From positions 62,001 through 126,000 of the forward strand of contig JAOANU010000021.1 of assembly GCA_034387635.1 (NCBI GenBank): DNA of 64,000 nt, written 5' to 3'. Under the pieces are notes generated by a model that was not told where the DNA came from, made no database searches, and worked only from the letters and a program-made list of their open reading frames with translations. Shown here one piece after another: positions 45,066 to 56,690 of the stretch (position 1 is the stretch's first letter; each line of letters opens with the position of its first letter). The stretch comes from Rhodosporidiobolus odoratus. Lineage: Eukaryota > Basidiomycota > Microbotryomycetes > Sporidiobolales > Sporidiobolaceae. Both the position numbers and the translations under genes were made by a program.

Positions 45066-46067
45066 ATGCAGATCTTCGTTAAGACGCTTACCGGAAAGAA
45101 TGTTCGTGGCTTGTTCGTTGCTGACGCTGACATCCTTCCGCTGACGGCGACGGTTGTCTTGTCACTGCAGATTGTCCTCGAAGCCGCGCCCTCCAGCACA
45201 GTTGCGGACGTCAAGGCTCAAATTCGGGAAAAGGAGGGGATTCCGCCGGATCAGCATCGTCTGATTTTCCGGAGCGAGGCGCTGGATGAGGAGGCCCGCA
45301 AGAGTTCTGACTACGGCATCACGCATAGGGCGACCCTGTTGCTCATGCTTGCCTTACGTAGCGGTAAACCTGTCATCTACCTTTTCCCGTCCGACTCCCT
45401 TCCCTCGGTTGACGTCATCCTCACCCTTGTCCCGGAGTGGGAGTTCTCCGCTCTCTGACCTCTCACCGACGTCCACAACGCCGACAAGGGCGGGTCGCCC
45501 GTCACCTGGACTGTCTCCTCCGACTCGAAGGGCAAGCTCGTAGACCTCGCCAGCAAGGCTTCCCTCTCGTACCTCTTCTGGGAAGCTCACTCGACGCCAA
45601 GCCCTTGACTCTTTAAATTCCCCCGTCACGCGCAACAGTAGTCTCGGGTTTAACCCTTCTCACACCATCCTCAGCGCCTCGAACGGTGGCGTGCTTCCCT
45701 TTTCTTCCTTCATTCCGTACCTCGACAAAACCCTCACCGCCCTTTCTCTCTATACACCTCCGCTCGTAACCACTTCATCACCCACTGGCTGCCTTCTTTC
45801 AGCCGCATCCAGCAAAGCGGAAAACACATCGCATTGCGCTTCCTTCCTCGGGAGGAATACGAGCAGGCAGCCAAGCTCGCCATCTCTCCCGCCCCCGACG
45901 TCGTCACCAGAGTATCCATGCTCTTGAAGGGGGCCAAGGATGGAGAAGGGTGGAGGAATGCGGATGAGGTGGAGTGGATGAAGGAGGTTAGAGTTGAGGT
46001 TGAGAAGGTTGAGGACGAGAAGTTGTTCAGGGTGCTCGAATGGGGTGGGATGGAGGTGCTTGCTTGA
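45066..46067 (+). pseudogene. Ubiquitin-like fusion gene, disrupted
   Basis: It starts [12 protein letters not shown] (45066-45101), splices to [20 protein letters not shown] and [13 protein letters not shown], and ends the ubiquitin fold with LMLALRSG in place of LRLRGG. The frame goes on into [20 protein letters not shown] and [10 protein letters not shown], then hits TGA at 45456-45458. Beyond it the same frame continues sensibly: PLTDVHNADKGGSPVTWTVS and SLSYLFWEAHSTPSP, then TGA at 45606-45608. Further on come GGVLPFSSFIPYLDKTLTAL and, after a frameshift near 45750, HFITHWLPSFSRIQQSGKHI, APDVVTRVSMLLKG and FRVLEWGGMEVLA to the final stop at 46067. From memory, an intact family of this layout (ubiquitin-like domain followed by a KPVIYLFPP... 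region) occurs in mushrooms and other basidiomycetes; I cannot name a function. The lesions (two stops or more and at least one frameshift) mark it as a decaying gene. Confidence 0.75.
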
Positions 46068-46214
46068 GCTTCTGGAGAAGGTCGAGTGGTGTAGCTTGAA
46101 GGGCTCGGGGAAGGGGAGACGCCAGGAATTGGAACGCTTGTTCTGTGCTTGACCGAGTCTCGTTGCGCCGTTTTACGCTCGCCTCGCTCGATCAGAGTAA
46201 GCCATTCTGTAGCT

Positions 46215-46249
<35 letters not shown>
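46215..46249. repeat. Poly-G homopolymer, 35 nt
   Basis: Thirty-five uninterrupted G on the plus strand, 148 bp after the ubiquitin-like pseudogene. A tract like this can form G-quadruplexes; its exact length is likely to be unreliable. Confidence 0.85.
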
Positions 46250-46251
<2 letters not shown>

Positions 46252-46932
46252 CAGTACGAAGACGATAGACCTCCGGTATCGGGCAGCCCAAGGAGAGGTT
46301 CGACGTTCAATCGCCTGAGCAGTTGCCCTTGTTCGAGCTTGACTTTTCCTTCTTTCCCTTCCCCCCTCAAGGCCTCAAGGCCTCACTTACATGTCCGCTC
46401 ATGTCCGCTCACGTGACTCTCTGGCCTTCCTCGCTTGTTCAGCGGCCTAGCTTGCTCTGTGCGAGGCCTGGTCACAGCTACCTCAGCTCCTCCGGTCCTG
46501 GTCAGCTCCGCACCACTTTTCGTCGGACCGGCGAATGACCGTCGGGTAGCGTTCGTCCGCCGCATCCGACTCGAGTAAGGTGCTACCGCATCAATTGCGG
46601 TCTGTCTGTGGGCAGCGGGCTGCCCGTAGTGGGGCGGAGACAAGGAGGAGCAATCAAAGGAGACGCGGTCGCTGCTGTTCCCGCTGCTCTGGTACACATG
46701 CTCTTTCCGGAAAGCTCACGTACAGATGCATGAGACTGATCATAGACCAGGACGGGCGGGCGCTTCGTCAAGCCAGCATTCCGTGTTCACGTGTCGGGAT
46801 AGTTCGTCGAGGCACCGCCTAGACGCTACCTACTGCTTGTCGTTGCTCAGGACCTCCCTAGCAAGCGACCCGTTCTGCTGCCTGTTCTCCGTGGTGACCG
46901 GTCCACCAGCCTGCGACCAACCAGCTTCAGCC

Positions 46933-46943
46933 TATAATATAAA
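46933..46943 (+). promoter_or_regulatory. TATA-like box of the ADH gene
   Basis: The AT-only run tataatataaa stands out in a GC-rich region, 207-217 bp upstream of the ADH start codon. The distance is long for a TATA box relative to the ATG but fits a leader of about 150 nt. Confidence 0.4.
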
Positions 46944-47070
46944 CAGCCTCTTTGGGAAAAAAATCCGCCTCCACCCTCCACCTGCCGATCAAAACCACAT
47001 GCATCATCGACCAGCGGATCGAAGTTATCCTCCACCCACGGCCTCCACTGGTGGTTATCCCCCTTCTTTT

Positions 47071-47105
47071 CCTGCTTCCTGCTTCCTGCTTCCTGCTTCC
47101 TGCTT
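47071..47105. repeat. Tandem heptamer (cctgctt) x5
   Basis: Five perfect copies of cctgctt in the leader of the ADH gene, a pyrimidine-rich tract just before the start codon region. Confidence 0.9.
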
Positions 47106-47149
47106 CATCACTTGCACGCACTTCTCTACACATACAACACACACACAAC

Positions 47150-49276
47150 ATGGCTTCGCAAGACTACAAGTTCGAGGGATGGAAGGCGCTCGGCAAGGAC
47201 TCGATCCAGGGAAAGATGGAGTGGGGCAGCTACGAGCCCAAGGCGTTCGCCGACGACGATGTTGACAGTGCGTAGACGCCCCCGTACGGTCTACATGAGC
47301 ATGCGCTGACGTCTTCCCTTGCAGTCAAGTAAGCCGTCCTCATGGCGGACGAGCGGAGGAGGCGAGACACGTACTGATGTACCGATGAACCCGGGTTAAC
47401 AGGATCCAGTACGCCGGTATTTGCGCTTCTGACCTCCACACCATGTCGGGAGGATGGGGTGACGTTCCCTACCCTCAGGTGCGCCGTTTCTTTCTCTCTT
47501 GCAATGCCCGAAAATGGACTGACCCCCTTCTCATGCAGGTCGTCGGTCACGAGATTGTCGGTATTGCCGTTCGTGTCGGCTCCAAGGTGACCCACATCAA
47601 GGAGGGCGACCTTGTTGGTGTTGGTGCGCAGAACGACTCTTGCCTCGAGTGCGACTACTGCAAGGTGCGTTCCGTTCTTTCTGCTCGCACCGGCGCAGCA
47701 CGATTGACTCTGTACACTACAGTCCGACCGTGAGCCCTACTGTGACGCCGGTCAGGTTGGTACTTACGCCGGAACCGTACGCTCTTCTTCCGTCCCTTTT
47801 TCGCTCCCTTGCCTCCCCTTCCTCCTCCTTCCTTCCTCTTCCGCCACGCACTTTCCTCATATTGCTTGTGACGACTCCGGTACACAAAGACTAAGTTGCC
47901 CTCTCGCAGTACTTCCGCGAGGGACCTGGTAAGGGTCACCGCTCGTTCGGCGGCTACGCCGACTACCACCGCGCCCCGGCCCACTTCTGCGTCAAGATCC
48001 CCGATGCCCTCGACCCCGCCGTCGCCGCTCCCATGCTCTGCGGGTAAGCCGCGCCTTTCCTTACTGTTTCCGTCTGCTTCGCTAACGCAGCTGTTCCTTG
48101 CCATCCCATTCGCAGTGGTGTTACCGTGTACTCGCCGCTTAAGCAGTACGGTGCCGGTAAGACGGCCAAGGATGTCGGTATTGTGGGCATTGGCGGGTAC
48201 GTTTTCTCTCTTCCCCGTCCATCAGGTTGTATTCTTTGCTTGTTCTGGTCTGCTGACATCTTGGCTCCTTGCAGTCTCGGCCACTTTGGTCTTCTCTTCG
48301 CCAAAGCTCTCGGCGCCAACGTCACTGCCATCTCCCACAGCGAGAGCAAGAAGGCCGACGCTGAGAAGGTACGTTGCGACCTGCTTGCCGCTCTTTTCCT
48401 GCCTCACGGTGTTGACGAATTCTGTTTCGTAGATGGGTGCCACCCGCTTCATTGCGACTCACTCCGGCACTGAGGAGGACTTCAAGCCCTACGCGCGCTC
48501 GCTTGACCTCATCATCGCTACTTCCAGTGCGTTCTCAATCTCCCCCGCCCTCTTCCGCTATTCTACCTACAAACAGACGAAAAGGGTACGTGCTGATGTC
48601 TCGACTCGACAGACGACGAAAAGATGCCGCTCGAGGGTTACCTCAGCCTCATCAGGCCTGGAGGTCACTTCATCTTGGTCGGTGCTCCTGGTGCGTCCTC
48701 CTTCTCAAGTCGTCCCTCCTGCCCTTCCCTCCGTCCCTTTCCTCCCTACTGCGCCGCTCCCTTGCCGAGACTATCACTTGGTCAAGCGTGTGGATCCTAC
48801 AGCCGAACTATGACTGATCCGACATTCCGCCACGCTACAGAAAAGCCCCTTCCTACCCTCACGCCCTTCCAGCTCATTATGCACAAGTGCGCCGTTTACC
48901 CCCTACTCGGTCGCCGAAGCTGCATTGATGTTGACGCGTTTTCCTTTCGATCCTCACAGCGTCGCCATCGGCGGTTCCGCCATCGGCTCTCCCGCCACTA
49001 TCCGCGAGATGCTCGACCTCGCCGCGACTCAGAATGTCGAGAGCTGGATCATCAAGCGCCCGATTGAGGACGCTAACCAGGCTGTGGTCGACATGCACAA
49101 CTCGAAGGCTCGCTACCGGTGCGTCTGTTCCTCCACCCTCGTTCCCACTTCTCTTTCCTCCCTGTCGTTCCCCTCTCGCTGGTTTCCGTTTCCTTCAGAG
49201 TGCTGACAACTTTACGACCTGGCGGCATCGCAGTTACGTCCTCGTCAACAAGAAGAACGGCGGCAAGCTCGAGTAA
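47150..49276 (+). CDS. NADP-dependent zinc alcohol dehydrogenase (ADH6/cinnamyl type)
   Basis: Thirteen exons close in phase (47150-47267, 47325-47328, 47403-47478, 47539-47664, 47723-47776, 47910-48043, 48116-48196, 48275-48368, 48433-48526, 48613-48690, 48841-48886, 48960-49118, 49234-49276) and give 368 residues. Motifs: catalytic zinc Cys in AGICASDLHTMSGGWG, GHEIVGIAVRVGSKV, structural zinc cluster CLECDYCKSDREPYC, PMLCGGVTVYSPLKQYG, the Rossmann loop GIGGLGHFGLLFAKALG, then AISHSESKK, where a Ser instead of Asp at the end of strand 2 favours NADP(H). This is the ADH6/ADH7/CAD group, which reduces aromatic and branched aldehydes to alcohols in the cytosol. Exon 2 is only 4 nt (TCAA); skipping it breaks the frame, and including it gives DVDIKIQYAGI, as expected for the family. 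A poly-pyrimidine leader and TATA-like box precede the gene. Confidence 0.95.
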
Positions 49277-50320
49277 AGACCGTAGAAAGAGACCTTAGTC
49301 CGCTTGTGCATAGTAACCCGGAGTGTTTGGTATTCAGAGTGCCCGCCACATGAGAGACTTGTCAGGAGAGCGGGCTCGTCTCGACACCGATCACATAGAG
49401 TCTCCAGCGCATTAGGCAGAGGTGAAAGGAGGGAGAGCAGAAAACGCTTGACCAGAGGTGGTCGCGTAGTGTCAAGTGCTTGCGCTCCCGTTCTCCAGGA
49501 CAGCTCCTGCCTGAGAAACATGGGAACGATCAAGTGCATACGAGTACAGGTATGCGTCGCTCCAGGCCAGCTCCTGCCTGAAATTTATGGGAACGACATG
49601 GAATTGCATGCAGGACACCGTGATCAGAGATCCGAACGTGAGAGGCAGTTGCACCGCTCGATTTCCTCGTCCGGCTGTGTCGCTATGACGAGCTTTCTCA
49701 CAGTTGCGAGTCCGCAGAGGAACAGCTCGTATGGGGAAGACGCAGGCAAGTGGACAGGCCATAGGTACCAGTACAGCAGAGCAAAGTGAACGGGTGTGAA
49801 GAGGAGGAGGGACGTCTGTTAAACACCCCGCAGTCTGTATGTCTCATCGACACTCCGCAAAACTGGTGTGTATATTAACGCTTAGCGCAGGCACAACGCG
49901 GTGATCTCGGTCAGCGTCGCCCGCGGACAGAGACAGTTTCGTGAGCTTTTCGCCATCGCTTCCTTCAGCCATCATCAGGTCTCCTCGCCCTTGGCCACGG
50001 CAGGGCAAAAACGGGGTTTGAGGCGTCGGGAAGCCAGCCTCTCCGGCGGATCCGTACGCGCCGGCAGGAGGAAAAGCTTTTCCTGCTCCACCTCTTTCGC
50101 TTTCCGAGTCGCCTTTCCCCATCGTCGATCCCCTTCTTCACCGCTTGGACAGGTCCTTGAGCTCCCCTAGCTTCTCTCGCACCTCTTCCTTAGTTTCCGC
50201 GCTGTCCCCGGGCTTGCAACCGCCCTCGTCTGCCGCCGTCGTCGACCACAGCCACCTTAAGTACTGGCAATCCGGAGCATCTCCCCACTTCCAGAACCAC
50301 TTTTCTTCTCTCCTTCAAGC
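49277..50320. other. Intergenic between ADH and MFS gene
   Basis: About 1 kb between plus-strand genes, with an imperfect direct repeat (49493-49608). Open frames on both strands share no domain. The end is a CT-rich leader. Confidence 0.4.
49493..49608. repeat. Imperfect direct repeat, 2 copies of about 48 nt
   Basis: Copies at 49493-49539 and 49560-49608 share ctccagg.cagctcctgcctga, then atgggaacga and a final tgcat. They lie 220-330 bp after the ADH stop. Confidence 0.75.
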
Positions 50321-53252
50321 ATGTCGACTGCTTCCCCCGACCTATCCGACAAGGACCGTGAGGTCATCGAGAACGCCTCCATTGAAGCCGATGTCAAGCG
50401 GGATGAGAACCGGTCAGCGGAGGATCAAGCCCAGCTGGAAAACCTCAAAGTGTCGGATGAGGAGCTCGTTGGGTCCATGACCTTCAACTCGGTACGTGAA
50501 TACCTCGACACCGCCCAGAGCACTCCCAGTTGACCGCAAGCCTGCCCCTTTCTTGACGTGAACAGCTCTCATTGTACGAGAAGAAGTCGGTGTTGATTAA
50601 TAGGGAGATGGATATCATGGTACGTGTTATGGTTCTTCCCGTCCAGCTTTCTTCATGTACAATGTCACGGGCGGCTGTGCAGCAGCGTGATTGGAGCTTC
50701 GCAACGCAGCATAGGACTGATCCTGTTTCATTGCTTCTCGCCGTGCAGAACCAGAGCTCTTTCTGGGGCCTAGGACGGTACCAGGTGCGCTACCTCCGCT
50801 TGACACCCGTACTCGCTTTCATCGACTGACGTACCCTCGCATTGTACAGTGGTGCATCTTCTTCGCAAGTCGCCTTTGCCCTTTTCGACCCCCACATTCG
50901 GCTCACTCTTCTCCTTCTTGCAGCTCTGCGGCTTCGGTTACTTCCTCGACCTGTGCTGGGCTCAGATATTCGGTCTCGTGTCGGGTCAGATCCAGCAGGT
51001 AAGCTCGTCATCCGTTCCTACTTTTTGGCAAGGTCCCGCCAATTCCCGTTTCCATGCTCGATTTACAGGAACTGGGCGTTCCCAACAGCCGCATCGGTGA
51101 CACGTCAACCTGCTTCTCTGCGGGTATGACTGTTGGAGCCTTCTTCTGGGGTCTTGCGGTCGACATCATCGGAAGGCGATGGGCGTTCAACTGCTCTTGC
51201 CTCATCGCGTCTGTCTTCGGTCTCCTCTACGCGGCGCCAAGCAACTTTGCTGCGCTGTGCTTCTTCGCGTTTATGATCGGTGCGTACTTTCTCGATCGAC
51301 CCGCACTTGCATCCCGACCTTTCCCCCTTTTCGGGGCTCCATAGACCTTTCTAGATGGGATGTGCAAAGAAGCTGACTCTGGTATTATGCAGGTATCGGT
51401 GTCGGCGGTAACATTCCCATCGACGCTTTGATCACCCTCGAGTTCCTTCCTACCAACCGTCGTTTCCTTCTCTGCGCTCTCTCAACCTTCCAGCCTCTTG
51501 GTGTCGTGGCGGCTTCTCTCATCTCATGGGGTCTCGTGTAAGTGTACTTCTGCGCCCGTGCACGGACTCGACTGACGTGTCCGACATCGATAGACCTCGT
51601 TATGCCTGCGACACTCGTTTTCCGTCCTGCGGCGGTGGCGTCGAGCCGTGCTGCACTCGCGCGTCGAACATGGGATGGCGCTACGCGTTGCTTGTCATTG
51701 GCTTCATGACTCTCGGTGCGTGCGGTTTCGTTACCCCTGTGATCCATCCTTAGAGCAGTTGCATCGAATCTCGTCGATCTGACTCTGTTCCGACACCAGC
51801 TATTTTCCTCCTTCGGTTCGCGGTTTTCACCTTCCACGAGTCTCCCAAGTTCCTCCTCGCCAAGGGTCACGACGAGGCCGCCCTCGACGTTCTTTACAAG
51901 ATCGCTAAGTTCAACAAGGCGCCACCTCCCTCCCTCACCCTCGAAGACTTCCGTCTCCTCGACGCCGCTTACGCTGAGGAGCAGTCCCGTACCTCCGACG
52001 ACCCGATCAACAGCGCTCCGCGCAAGCTCGACAAGCGCGAGCTTGCCAAGGGCCGTGTTCAGCAAATCCTCGGCACTTTCAAGCACCTCAAGTACCTCTT
52101 CGCTACCAAGCGCATGATCTGGCTTACGGCTACTCTCTGGATCACCTACATGTGAGTTCTCGTGGCATATCTTCCCGCTCCACCTCCCCATCTTCCCCCG
52201 CTCGGGATCCTCGCCCTTCGTGATCCCTTAACCAGAAGCTTACTCCTCTGCCGTTATGCAGGTCCCTCTTCTTCTCCTTCTCGATTGCCGGTGGGTACTT
52301 GCCCCTCATCCTTCGTCAGAAGGGTATCGAGACGGACACTCCGCTGAATGAAACCTACCGCAACTACGTGAGTTTCTGTGCAGATCTTCTTCCTGCCTTT
52401 CCGCTGTACTGACGCTTTCTTCCGTGCACAGGTCATTGTGTACCTCCCTGGGTGCGTATCCCCTCGCGCACTCGCTCGATGCAGTCCTGACTCACGCCAT
52501 TTTCCCGCAGTGTCACTGCCACCATCCTCGGTTGCTTCCTCATGGAGATTCCCATGCTCGGTCGCAAGTTCTCGATGGTTCTCTCTGCTGGCCTCAGTAC
52601 GTTGCTCTGACTTGCTGGCTCGTCACGACCCCGTCCTTATTGACGTCTGCCGACTTTGCAGTGGGCACCTCCCTCTTCCTCTACGCTACCGTCACGTCGG
52701 AGGCCGGCTTTGTAGGCCTTAACGTTCTCGAGTACTGGGCTCAATCCCGTGCGTTACCTCTGTGACCGCTCCTTCCATGCCTTCTCAGCTGACTTCCGAC
52801 TTTTCTTTCCTACAGTCTACGCCGCGCTGCTCTACGGCACTACTCCTGAGTTCTTCGACTCAGTGAGCCTATTCTTTTCCCTATACGTTGCGCTCCGCCG
52901 TTCTGACTGCTTCTTCCTCTCGCAGCGCGTTCGTGGTTCGGGTTCCGGCTTCGCCTCATGCCTTGGCCGTATCGCCGGTACCGTCGCGCCCATTGCTGCT
53001 GGTACCATTTTCAACCCGAGGTACGCCGCTGTCCTGCGTAAGCCTCTGTCTTTCTGCTCCTCGCTGACGTCCTTCCTCGGCATTTGCAGTAACAACGGTG
53101 TCCTGTACATGGCAGGCGGAGCAGCATTTGGTACGTCTCCTTATTCATGCCCCCTTCTTACAACGGCCGCTAACCTGCGTCTTCCCTCTTCAGTCTCGAT
53201 GATCGCTATTGGCACCCTCCCCTACGACACCAAGGGCAAGCACACGTTCTAA
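50321..53252 (+). CDS. MFS transporter, SV2/sugar-transporter-like
   Basis: A plus-strand gene with about 15 exons from the ATG at 50321 to the stop at 53252. The N-terminal 75 residues are soluble (MSTASPDLSDKDREVIENAS, then LINREMDIM). Helix 1 begins LCGFGYFLDLCWAQIFGLVS; then come TCFSAGMTVGAFFWGLAVDI with the IGRRWAF loop (MFS signature between helices 2 and 3) and GIGVGGNIPIDALITLEFLP. The large middle loop starts with FHESPKFLLAKGHDEAALDV and includes APRKLDKRELAKGRVQQILG. The second half has MSLFFSFSIAGGYLPLILRQ, FLMEIPMLGRKFSMVLSAGL and RVRGSGSGFASCLGRIAGTV. The ESPKFL motif and the VRGSGSG motif at helix 11 are like the SV2/organic-ion and sugar-porter-like fungal group. The substrate is unknown. 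Position: plasma membrane by inference. Confidence 0.9.
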
Positions 53253-54147
53253 GCGCCTCGGTCGCGGCCGGCCCTCTATTCCGGTCTTTATCTCTCTCTG
53301 TCTGCGCAAAAAATGGTCTTGTCTGAGTCCGGACTATCGGTTCCGGTATGTATTGTCTGAATGATTATACACACGTACACGAGCTTTGCTCCTTCACGCA
53401 ATGGAAATGCGTCTATACCCTTCGAGTGCTTTTGTTTTTGACCCTTACCTTTGTTTACGCGAAACCTGTTTACCCGTCCCTTGGGGCTGCCTTGTGACCC
53501 AGCAACCGTCGCCGTGATCACCTTGCGTCGACTCTCCGAGCCGCAAAGAACGACAGCTCCTCCCGACAAACGAGCCTTTCTCCCGAGTTGGGAAGGTCAA
53601 GGTCAATGACGAATCTCTGGTCTACTCTTTTCAGCAGCAAAGATAGGTAACTGTGACATCGCAAAGCGCGAGTGTATAGCTCGACGCAACCGGAGCCGTC
53701 GTGCGTGGGCGTGGTAGTTTCGTCGCCGAATAGCGGTGTAACCTTCATCGTTTCCTTTTCTCCCTCGCCATTTTGCACCATTATCGCTAACCTTGCTGCT
53801 GATGCACTAGATTTGACGTTGTCCGCAGTATGTCACTCTGTACTTGCGGTGGTCGCTCGAAGCCCAATCGTCTGGCATCTCTTCCGCCCAACCCCGCCGG
53901 GCTCTCCCATTCTGCCACCACGCCGACACCAAGCCTCTATTCCCCCTGCTCCGTCATCCTCAAAGTCTTTGTCTCTACTTCTCCAGCTCAAGTCTTCCCA
54001 CTCCTTCTTCCCGCTCACCCTGTCCCGTTTCTTTCAGCCGTCGAACTCCGCGCAGGACGTCGATCTCCTCCACCTTGTGTTACTCTCAAAGCGCATCAGG
54101 CAGTCCACTTTGCACTGATCGAAAGAGGAGCGAGGTGGCGAGATGAC
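53253..54147. other. Intergenic, no supported gene
   Basis: About 0.9 kb. Frames of up to 148 codons on the plus strand (53672-54118) end in DVDLLHLVLLSKRIRQ, which reads sensibly but could not be joined to an exon. Confidence 0.35.
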
Positions 54148-54503
54148 CAGCCCCGAGACGCTTGAGCTGTGTGAGGAGACTTGGCAGCTGTATGGGAGTA
54201 CAAAAGCGGTGGAGAGAAGCAAGGTCTTTGAGCCCGTTACGCTGGAAGTCGTGGTTGGGATCAAGGGTAAGCATGCACCCCCGCCGCTGAAATGTGTGCT
54301 GCGAGGTCATTGACCTCGCAAAGCAGGGTGAGGATCTCGTCATGGCGAGTAGCGTCATGATGGACACGCACACTCAAAGAACGCCGCTGATGAGGCGCAT
54401 GTGCAAGAGTGACGACTGCGCGTCGACTCGCAAAATTGGATGCAGGTCTGTGCGCATCGCAGGGGTACAATTGAGCTCGCAGTCATCTGCCTACTTACTT
54501 TGA
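54148..54503 (+). CDS. Possible small plus-strand gene, structure unresolved
   Basis: A well-composed frame starts at the ATG at 54148: MTSPETLELCEETWQLYGST, then KAVERSKVFEPVTLEVVVGI, followed by a GGTAAGC donor-like site. A second plausible segment lies at 54300-54450 (VIDLAKQGEDLVMASSVMMD, then RRMCKSDDCASTRKIGCR). The two do not join in phase with the splice sites I can see, so either a junction is misplaced or the gene is broken. No family recognised. Confidence 0.3.
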
Positions 54504-55861
54504 CTCGGGAGGGCAGCAATATGGAATGAGAAAACGGCATTAAGCTCCGACTCGTTGCGTACCGGACAATCCTGATCCCCGCGTCTGCGACGTAGAACGC
54601 TCTTACTGACGTTCCTTTCATCCCATCTACGAAGGCGTGGCTGAGTCAACAGAGGGAATTGGCCCCAACTGCTAAGACCAGGTGCAGTGGTCGGAATCTG
54701 TCGCGGTGTTTGGCCGCCTGATGCGAGCCTCGGAATCCAAGGTGATGCCTCTGTCGGCGTTGTAGATTCGGACGAGTGTCCCAATGACCACGGCGAGAAA
54801 GGGTATGGCGTCGGGCTTTGTATGGCTCGGCAGGACGGAGCATACTCCCTAGCTGCCCCCCGGTGAGCGTCTTTATCAAGGGTATCACGCTGTAAGCATG
54901 TTTTCAGCAGTGTCATGCAGGTGGTAACAACGGCGCGGATACTTCTGGGTACGGAGGAGGAAAGGCAAAGGCAAAATAGAAGACGAACGCACCAGACGGC
55001 AAGCTTGTTCCCATGCGCGATCAAACCAATCGGGACAGCCTAGCGCCTTCCGCTCGTCCTCTACGAATACAGCGACCGAGTGTCCGATATGGGTAATTAG
55101 TCGTCTCGTGGCCACGACTTCCCACGGACAATGACCAGCTGCACCTGCGCGTGCCAAGATGGTTAGGCATGCTGGCGGGGACAAGGCCTTGTAAGAAGCG
55201 CTTAAACGTCCTCTGTAGAGTCTTGTTTGCCTCTCTTTTGCTGAGGTGCATGGGTTGGAGACGCTCCCGAAGGTTGCGCACTGGCGAAAAGAAAAAAAAA
55301 ACTTTAGAGGATCAGGTCGCCATTCCGCCTTTAGCTGTGTACAGTACATTGACATTCGTCGCCTGCACTCGTGTACGAAGGCGGGAGGGGATGTGAGAAG
55401 AGTAAGCAGTGTTTGTAACGAGGAGGAATGGGAGACAAGGCGGGAACAATTTTGAGCGTACATCTTTCCTTCACTTCTGCGGTACTCAAGCCATCGATGC
55501 CCTCTCGCACCGTGTCCCGGGGTATGTAGACATTGAGAGCGAGAAGTGCAATTCGGCAATGTATATGTACGGTACCGCCGTCGACCGGGATGGAAACAGG
55601 ACAGGGAAAAAAGGTTGTTGGCCATGCAGGCGTGCCAGGGCTTGCGGGCTTCTTTGGCTTACGTCAAGCCATGCAGATAACGTGAGTGCCGGCCAAGAAA
55701 GCTGTAATCGCCGGCCGTAACTTGTGCGGCACTGCCATGTCGAAGAGGCTTATGATGAGGATGGACACACAGAAACGGGAGGTGAGGTAAGGAAGCAGAG
55801 CCCATACCGGCTCTTTCCATGTCGTGTGGAGTGGCTTGTCCGCTTTGGGCGAGTTACCCAC
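54480..55861 (-). CDS. Possible multi-exon gene of unknown function
   Basis: Several minus-strand segments look coding: SRFCVSILIISLFDMAVPHK near 55750; GTVHIHCRIALLALNVYIPR and EGIDGLSTAEVKER near 55460-55580, ending at a GTACGC donor; NLRERLQPMHLSKREANKTL near 55230-55280; VVATRRLITHIGHSVAVFVE and KALGCPDWFDRAWEQACRL near 54995-55110, ending at a GTGCGT donor; and AVVTTCMTLLKTCLQRDTLD near 54890-54930. The first two are in one frame separated by a TGA, so the start or a junction is unresolved, or the gene is damaged. No domain recognised. The extent is a guess. Confidence 0.35.
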
Positions 55862-56690
55862 GGCCTCGTTGTGCCCTTCCCCATTTCCATTGTCAGCACG
55901 ACGACGCGCCGACGACCGCGTCGAGAGAGTTGTAGGTGCTGCTTCGGATTGTTACAGCGCTCAAGAGCCTGTATCGCTTGACTTCAAGGTAGCAAGCGAG
56001 CGTCGACGGGAGTGGGAAGCGGTTAGACAAGAGAGCGCGGTAAACGAGGTTGGCTTGTTACCGCTCGCTTGTACTGCTAGAATAGTTTATGCACCACCAC
56101 AGACTCGACAGCAGCTTCTCTGCAACGACTACACTCAGCCTTATCGTGCCTCCTTTTTGTCGTGGGCCGACAAACCTCTCGCTCAACTTGCTCACTCGTC
56201 TAATGTCGCATTAGATGCACGAAAAAATCCTTCGCGGCTGATTCGGACAGCAAAGAACCTTCCGAAGCGATAGGCTCGCGGAGAGAGGCGCTTCAGAGCC
56301 GATTTGTGCGCTTTCCCCCCCTCACTTCTGCCGCTTTTGTTTCACTCGAGCTGATCCTCATCTTGCAGTCCTTCATGTCCTTCGCCTTTCTTCAACCCTG
56401 CTTCACTGCTTGGCCCACCACGCAAGGCGTATGATCACTTTGAGGACGCCAAGCGTAGCGCGCTGTCCGCGACTCTGCTGATGTGCCCTCACTGCAGGGC
56501 GCGGCGAGCGCGGACGCTGCGGGTGTTTTCTCAGCTACTCAAAGAAGTGCTTCGTGATTCCTCTCATCGCTGACAGGCGCCTGCACCTCCATGACAGCGT
56601 GGTAGCAAGAAGGACCTTGATTTATCGCCTTCGTAACATCTTCACGAGCTTGTTCAAAGTTACAGCTACCGCCTCTCTCACGTGCACAGC
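55862..56690. other. Intergenic, nothing recognised
   Basis: About 0.8 kb. One plus-strand frame of 149 codons (55824-56273) has no domain and overlaps equally open frames. Confidence 0.35.

Larger units (their letters stand above)
46068..47149. other. Intergenic with poly-G tract and ADH promoter
   Basis: About 1.1 kb. It holds the 35-G run (46215-46249), the palindrome-like 'atgtccgctcatgtccgctcacgtg' near 46390 (a direct repeat of atgtccgctc), a TATA-like box (46933-46943) and a CCTGCTT heptamer repeat (47071-47105). No gene seen. Confidence 0.45.
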
